From Austropuccinia psidii (lineage: Eukaryota > Basidiomycota > Pucciniomycetes > Pucciniales > Sphaerophragmiaceae), in assembly GCA_023105745.1 (NCBI GenBank), contig JALGQZ010000001.1, positions 57,183,437 through 57,247,436 of the forward strand: 64,000 nucleotides of DNA, read 5' to 3'. Positions 57,668-64,000 of the stretch are shown one piece after another (the first letter of the stretch is position 1; every line of letters starts with the position of its first letter). The notes under the pieces were generated by a model, which worked only from the letters and a program-made list of their open reading frames with translations, did no database searches and was not told where the DNA came from. Both the position numbers and the translations under genes were made by a program.

Positions 57668-59060
57668 TTGTCAATAGGTAACTCGAGTATTGCTTGAGAG
57701 TGTTTTGTTGGGTATTAGGCATTCCCTTTTTTTTCTTGGGTGATGGGGGAGATGATGATTCAACATTTGTTTGTGTCTCTGTGTAGCTGATCAACATGAT
57801 AACAGTATTTTTTGTTGAGCAATTGCCTTTCTGTAAGAGTCCATGGCAATGCCTGATTGAATGAGCGTGGTTTGTCAATACTCAGGACCCAAGAAGGAGG
57901 CTATGAGGGAATCAATGTTAGAAATCTCCTGGGCCATACTTTTGGTGAGTTTGAGTGTGGTGCATTGAAAGCTGTGATTTGGTGCAAGTTATTCTCCAGC
58001 CATCTTCCTATTTTTCTTCTGCATCTTACTGTTTTCAAATATTCTCTCTTGCTATTGCCTGCCTCAACAAAAGGCTTTTTATTTGGCCTTATATGACATT
58101 GAAACCAGTATTAAGATTGTTGGAAGGAGAAGGGAAGCTGATTCATTTTGTGCAATCACAGCTTGATCAAATCTTCCATTTGCAAGTGTCTACAAGCTCA
58201 TTGTCAAACTCCATCAGTAAGTAACCTTTAAGTTGTCCAGCTAAGCTGAATGATTGGAATCATTAACAGCTTGGCCATCTAATTGACTTTAAAAAACAAA
58301 TTGCAGTTGCTCATATACATGATCACCGTACAGTGAATGTTCTGACTAGAAAAGTGCAATAAGAACTTTATACACTAGTTAAGGGCTCATAAATCATACC
58401 AAAGAGAATAATGTAGAAAGCCTCAAGAATTTTTGAATTTTACTGTATTTTGCTTATGAGCACCTCAACTGGACCATGACCACTTTAAGCTGGATGATCT
58501 GGAATGATGAGTCATTATTAAAGCTTGGGAAGCACTGAGAGAAATTTTGTATTTGGAGAACCCCCAAAGAGAATTTTTTGCTTGAAAATCTTTCCATGAA
58601 TCATTACTCTGTATTCCAGTTATTTAAGATCTGGGAGGCCTTCATTGGATTCAGTGGGTCCCCTGTGCTACTTCTTGAAGGCAAAAAAACTTCAACAGCC
58701 TTTGATTTTCAAGTTTATCTTCCTGAATTTCAACTGTTAATGAATTTTCATGTAGCAGTCCCTTTATATACAAGGATAGAAAGAGTGCACCAACTCACTT
58801 GGCACAAGTCAGCCAAACCTGGTGTGACTGTAAAATCTTAGAAAAGCCTCACTCACCTTATTTAAGCCAAGCGAAAATACTATGAAACAAAATGAAAGCT
58901 TGGGATGCTAAGTTTTATCAGCAACAAACCATGGATTGGCTCCAGGTGGCAATAAGCAACACCCACAATGATAGACCTCCCCCAAAGAAAATCAGATCCT
59001 CTGTCAGGCTGAGTCCATGATGGAGTGATAATAAATGTATTTAAAACTTTAAGTATGACT
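57668..59060. other. Unassigned sequence with several short frames
   Basis: Less AT-rich than the surroundings. Plus-strand frames at 57857-58096, 57955-58224 and 58578-58841 contain no motif I recognise. They could be pieces of a degenerate spliced gene or transposon. GT-AG candidates exist (for example GTAAGT at 58217), but no reading joins them convincingly. Confidence 0.35.
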
Positions 59061-60409
59061 AGGACATGGATTAATAAAGTTAAAATGGGTTAAAAAAAGT
59101 ATAAGGGCTTTACTATAGAGATATAGTGGTGGTGAGTGCTGTTGAAAGCCCTTGGTGTGGCTTTATCAATTGAGTTATTATAATAAAGACTAAAATACTT
59201 AATATTAGAAGTATAACTGCTTATTTTCCAAGAGTATAACTGTTTTTGATGGTTTTACTATGTAAGAATTCAAGATCTGGATGGGGATTCCTCTTTTGGA
59301 AAGAGAAAGGTCCCTTTTTATCCTTAAAATGGTTTAAAAGCTCATCTAGACCTGTTGACATAGGAGGAGTGAAGATTTTCTACTTCCAAGGACTGGCTTA
59401 TGGCTCTTACCATGCCTGTATAGCCTGTATTGGGCTCAGTTGTGGTATTGAGACCACATCTGGGTGGTTTTCACCAATAAAAGACGAATATTTTCATTTG
59501 AGGACCACACAGCCCACTTCTGGCATGTATTACATGCAGAATGCTGTGTGTACAGAGCCTTTATGAGGACCCCATATTGATCAAAATATGAGTTATTGAA
59601 GGATAAAAAAGCTCCTTTGTAGATTTGACACCTAATATTCAAGGATATGGGAAAGTATCCCACAGAAAAGGTGTATTGGACCAACTATGGGATTTTAACC
59701 TTAAAACTGTAATAAATTTGTCAGTTTTCAGATATTGAGCTCAAAGTTGATTCATTGTGTAGCCCTAGATGTATAATACAAAATGGTACCTCATTTGGTA
59801 TGAATAACATCAAATATGGCAGAGGTATACCATTTTAAATATCCATTATTCAGATATGGATTTTCCTCAAATCCTGTATGGAACTTGTTTTCTACATAGC
59901 TTGTGTTCTAAATGAGGTATGGGGAAATGGATGGAACCATAAGATAGCCCTGATTTTTCTCTTTCCAAAATGACCTCACTTTAATAATCTCACACTAAAA
60001 CTGTATAATTTAGATGAGATGCAAATATTTTATTCACCCATATTTAACTTTAATTTGGCCATACCTTCTGTAGTTTTGATGCCAGCTTAGTTTCGCTAGT
60101 ACCACTGGATAGACCTAAATAAGAGCTTCAATTTGAAAACAAATTTTATGGGGTTCAGCCTCTATCTCTGTAATTTAGATGAGAGGTGAAAATTAAGGTT
60201 TATGCTCAGAAACTGCTTTGAGATTGAATAACTTTGTTATTCTTTTCCCTATGATTATGGGAGTTGTATATTTGGAGAGAAGGGAATTTCCTCTTTCTTT
60301 TGAGCCATTTTGGCTCATTTTGATGTTTTGGTGGTATTTTACTCTACAATTGGTTTATGGTATTTTGGCTTTCATGCTTGTGCTTGGGTTTTGAGTCACA
60401 GGCTGACAT
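59061..60409 (+). mobile_element. R1 repeat copy 4 (probable solo LTR)
   Basis: It starts AGGACATGG (counterpart of TGACATGG in copy 3), ends GTCACAGGCTGACA at 60409 and is homologous to copy 3 along its length. CATGACTA to the right and TATGACTA to the left may be relics of a duplication. Frames at 59246-59566 and 59436-59684 are not conserved in the other copies and are not genes. Confidence 0.65.
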
Positions 60410-61092
60410 ACTCATGACTATGCTGACATAAATGGAAGAATTTGTTAATTGAAATTTTCTCCCTATTTCTTTCTAAAGTTTCTCCTTGTTTTGGGGTTTG
60501 TTTCTTCTTTTTACATTTTTTATTCTTATCATTAACTGAAAACTATGTTGGTCTTGGACACATATTTTAGATAGCCTTTGAGTTCTTTATTAAACATTTT
60601 GCATTTTGTGTTGTGTTTTTGATAAAAAATTTGGTTCTTTTTTGAATTCTTGTTTGATTTCTTTACTTGGGTTAAGGAAATTTATTTCCATTAATAAAGA
60701 AAACATTTTACATTTTTTCTGATCCCCTATTCTTAAAAGTGAAAAGAAATGTTAAAGATGTTCATTGGCATAAAGTGGTTTCCCAAGCTTTATAAGGTTA
60801 TTTTACGTCATTAATTCCCATGTTTATCCAATTACTGGTAAAAATATTGAGTCAGATGATCTTGAATATAATAATATCTATTCAATGATATCATTATAAT
60901 GCTTAATCTTATGTGGAAAATATATACCTATGGTGGTGGTTATACTGATAGGAATCATCTTTAAATACAGGGACCTTTTTTATATATTGTAGAATAATCT
61001 CTTGCTATTGGGAGAATGAAAATAATGCAGCCTATACATATTTTTTCATTTTCAGCTTTTTAATGATTGAGATTTTCAAATTTTACCAAATT
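60410..61092. other. AT-rich spacer, nothing recognised
   Basis: No coding or repeat signal seen between R1 copy 4 and the B2 LTR. Confidence 0.5.
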
Positions 61093-62895
61093 TGTGAGCC
61101 TTAGAGGTAATTTCATATACCCAAAAGACCACAAATACAAAATTAACATATTAATATAAATAAAATAGATTTATTTATATTATTAAAATGAAAATCAAAA
61201 TATGAATATAAAATTATATTCAAAATAAAAATATTAATTACAAATTAAAAATAAAATTACATTAAATTTTGGAATTATAAAATTACATTTATACTTGAAA
61301 AAGTTAAGTAAAAATGAAATTTTAACAAAATTGTAAAAAAATAAATAAAAATTATTATAAATTTTTATCCAATAAATAAACATATAAAAATTATTTCACC
61401 ATTGGATTCCTCATAAAAAACCAGGTGGGGTCACCTCTGAGTGAAATTCTCGTAACTCAACTCTAAATAAGCTTAAATTAAGTTTTTAGTATTTTCAATA
61501 AAAAAGTTGAAAATCCTCAAAATTTTAATTTAATTCACACCACATGTGGTGTTAACCATCAATTTTTGTGTTAAAATTGAGGTGTTGTGTTCAGTTTAGA
61601 AGTTATGAGGAATTGAAGTATTTTCAATTGAATTCAATTGAAATGTCAAAATGTGCGCGTGTATTACATAAGTGAGCTTTGATTTAAATATGAGGTATCA
61701 ATTATTACTGTATTGTACTGTACAATTGAATTGAATTACATATGTAAATTATAAGTATAATACATGATGAGGAATTAAAGGAAAAATAAATTGGAAAGAT
61801 CAAATTTGGGGGAGGAAAAGGAACTCCAGCTCTAAGGGGGAGCTGGACCCCCAAAATCCTTGCTGACAGGCGTGTGGTATCAAAATTCACGCAAAAGTTC
61901 ATCACTTTTGGCCTGGAATTGAGTTACAGGGTCTGTGGACTCAATTGATGATGAGGTTTTGATACCAACTGGGGTAGTTTTAGCTGTTGCCAAGAGGGTA
62001 AAGCTACCCTTAAGATAAACCATCATAGTAAAAACAGTTTTAGCTGGTTTCTACGTCTCTTACACACATTCTTACGTGTTTTGAAGGCTCTAGACCAGGT
62101 ATTGCTATAGTAATGGCTGATTTAAGGGTCTAAAATGGCTAAAAATGGCTTAAACCAGCCCTTTTTGGTCTAAATCAGGGTTCAATGATGCCATAATTGG
62201 CTTTTCTGTTGTCAGACTGTTTTTAACGACTGACAAGAGTAAATTTCACTTTTGGAGTAAGAAAATTGATGGCTATAAAAGAATGTCTTTTTTGCCCCAT
62301 TTTTCTCTTCATGTTAGAATCTTTTCCTTTTATAATTAGTTTAAACATTGTTAAACCAATGAATAAGAGATTCCAACCACCATCTTTAAGTCATTTCAAT
62401 CCTTTTAACCACGCGAAAAAATCATTATAATCATTGTTCGTAACTTTTATAATCATTTTTACCCCTGAACCACCCCAAAAGTGAATTAAAGCATCTTTCA
62501 TCACTGTAAACTTTGTCACTTTGTTTCCAAATTCACTCTGGTCACTTTTGGGTGTGTTTTCTCTTTAATATTATCTTTAAAGACTTTGCTCTTTAATTAA
62601 CTTCTTGCAGTTCTTTGCTCAATTAATTCCAATTGAAATTGCTCTTGAAGAAATTTCTTTTGTAGCCTTAAATATCTCTTGTAGAGTATTTTTGGATAAA
62701 TTTTTATTGTTGGTAAAACAATGAATCTTTATAATATTATTTTTTTAAAATAATAAAGTTATAAACAATAAAACTGGCATTTTTTCTCTTAAAAATAATA
62801 TTTCTTACTATTTTATTTGATTTTTACCTTATACAAATTTTGAGGACAGGAAAAGTACTTGATTTTTAATCAAAGTTTCATATCCACACCTTACA
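61093..62895 (+). repeat. 5' LTR of B2
   Basis: 1803 bp, beginning TGTGAGCCTTAGAGG and ending CCACACCTTACA. It is the inverse of 34971-36793 over the whole length. A perfect 16-bp palindrome, ACACCACATGTGGTGT, lies at 61537-61552 and is conserved as 14 bp in the other copy. Composition is strongly AT-rich in the first third. Confidence 0.85.
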
Positions 62896-62897
62896 TT

Positions 62898-62913
62898 TGG
62901 GGGCCCAGCCATG
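62898..62913 (+). promoter_or_regulatory. Primer-binding site of B2
   Basis: TGGGGGCCCAGCCATG lies two bases past the LTR. It corresponds to TGGAGGCTTGGCCATG in B1 and would pair with a tRNA ending GGCUGGGCCC-CCA. I cannot assign the tRNA from this sequence. Confidence 0.65.
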
Positions 62914-63120
62914 ATATTTTACCTGTGACACATCTTTTTACTCTTTTTAAATCTTTTTTCTTATATTGAAAAATTTAAAAAACATATAAAAAATACTTAG
63001 AATTCAAAAAATCCATAAAAAATAATTTTCTTTTCATATTATAAGTGAGGCTTATATTTTTATTTTTTTTTTGAAATAACCTTTTTTTTACTTAACTAAT
63101 TGGCTTTTTCATTAATTGTA

Positions 63121-64000
63121 GTGTCTGACAACGTGGTAAGACAAGAAAAAATTGAAACAGCCGCAACAGTAACTAGCATCATTGCTGCCAGTACTGTTAA
63201 TTCTGATCATAATAGTACTATTATTGTGACTCAGAATATTCAACCAGAGCCGATTTCTTCTGAATTAGTCAACTTGGAAACAAGTAATACTCTTCAGAAA
63301 GCCAAAGATTTGGCCAATAGTAAGTTTTTTGACGTAAAATTACTATTTTAAGCCTTTTAACCATAATTATGCCTTCAACCAGATCAGGAGCCAGCTATAA
63401 CCCCTCAAGCAGCTCCCAGAAAGGTAATAGACGTGATTATGGCAGAGGCCAATCAGGTACAGAAGGAAAAGGGTCAGTTGATGACTTCCAAACAGCTCAA
63501 ATGGGTCATTCTGAAGCTGATAATACCATTTTACCTTCAAAAAGAGCTGACACCTCCACAACAAGCCTCTGTGGACATATACAAAGCCAGCCACAGTGCA
63601 TACAACAATGTACTCCAGTTCAAGGAGTACCAGATCCTTGCAGACCTGTGAAAGAATTGCATGAATTCTTACCTGACAGTGAGAAAATTCCTGGGCCATC
63701 CCAATACTTGCAAATTGCTCAATGGATGGTATCCATTGATGGAGAAGAAAAAGATGATGCTTTTTACACTAGAATGGAGGAAAAACAACCCTCCACCACC
63801 CAAGCCAGTGCCAAAAACAGCACAAGTGGCCAGCAGCAGCAATTCCAACGTGAAAAAGCAGCCACAAACTCCAAACAAGGGCAAAGGGAAGGCACCAGCC
63901 CCAAAACCTTACAGCCAGGGCTACAGAATCCCAAAGATTAAACAGGATGACATGCAAAATGTATTTCAGATGGCCAGAACCATGATGGAATTACAAAAGA
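63121..64000 (+). pseudogene. B2 gag N-terminal part with one stop, truncated by the window
   Basis: After a probable intron acceptor (attgtag, ending about 63120) an open stretch to 63351 precedes the main gag. The reading frame at 63433-63651 continues after one TGA at 63649-63651 all the way to the window end. Motifs are DQEPAITPQAAPRKVIDVIM, ADL-stop-KNCMNSYLTVRKFLG, a Pro/Lys/Gln-rich tail (KGKGKAPAPKPYSQGYRIPK) and FQMARTMMELQK. The last two parallel the B1 gag signature, so this frame is the genuine one. A second frame, 63369-63941 (190 codons, MPSTRSGASYNPSSSSQKG), overlaps it entirely. If the TGA is the only lesion in this part, the copy is young. Confidence 0.7.

Larger units (their letters stand above)
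61093..64000 (+). mobile_element. B2: plus-strand family B Ty3 element, 5' part only
   Basis: A full LTR (61093-62895), a tRNA-type primer site, a leader with a probable intron acceptor and the start of gag are present. The window ends inside gag. The arrangement and protein match the B1 element but with a distinct LTR subtype. No second LTR is in view, so completeness cannot be judged. Confidence 0.8.

Noticed and set aside
57537..57878. 113-codon minus-strand frame
   Set aside because: It covers the tRNA-like relic and low-complexity sequence, and no domain is recognisable.
1..64000. CRISPR arrays, bacterial operons, rRNA genes
   Set aside because: No regularly spaced direct repeats with unique spacers, no prokaryotic gene organisation and no rRNA-like conserved sequence were seen.

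Overview
The window looks like repeat-dominated chromosomal DNA of a rust fungus (Pucciniales). Austropuccinia psidii (myrtle rust) is my best guess. The only host gene I can support has six short spliceosomal introns and encodes a fungal Pom33/TMEM33-type nucleoporin. Nearly everything else is AT-rich transposable-element sequence. The gag proteins of the two LTR families resemble A. psidii retroelement proteins as I remember them, but no search was run. No bacterial genes, CRISPR arrays or rRNA genes were seen.

Layout. 1-1560: decayed gag of a Ty3-type element. 1657-3072: first copy of a 1.4 kb repeat, here called R1. About 4.8-31.03 kb: an old plus-strand Ty3 chromovirus of 'family A' (copy A1) that has been hit repeatedly. 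R1 copy 2 sits in its 5' LTR. A minus-strand 'family B' Ty3 element (B1, 11408-25734, 5-bp target duplication GTTTC) splits its RNase H region. B1's own 3' LTR is split by a 4.4 kb Mutator-like DNA transposon (MULE, 12065-16466). A minus-strand family A solo LTR (25970-27637) splits A1's integrase region. 32.0-33.1 kb: decayed minus-strand family A LTR. 34971-36793: minus-strand family B solo LTR (B2 type). 37458-48591: a second, better preserved family A element (A2) with R1 copy 3 in its gag. 49.9-50.5 kb: minisatellite and (TC)n. 51.05-53.44 kb: decayed PIF/Harbinger element with fold-back ends. 55481-56962: Pom33/TMEM33 gene in a GC-richer island. 57590-57667: tRNA-like relic. 59061-60409: R1 copy 4. 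61093 to the right edge: plus-strand B2 element with its 5' LTR, primer site and the start of gag.

The stacked insertions give a relative chronology: A1, then B1, then the MULE. A1 was also hit independently by an R1 copy and by a family A LTR. Pol proteins of A1, A2 and B1 carry stops, frameshifts and altered catalytic residues, so they are fossils. The most interesting features are the MULE with a C-terminal OTU-type cysteine peptidase, a probable self-priming arrangement in family A (a 14-nt match between the LTR and the sequence after it), and the exactly readable nested junctions.
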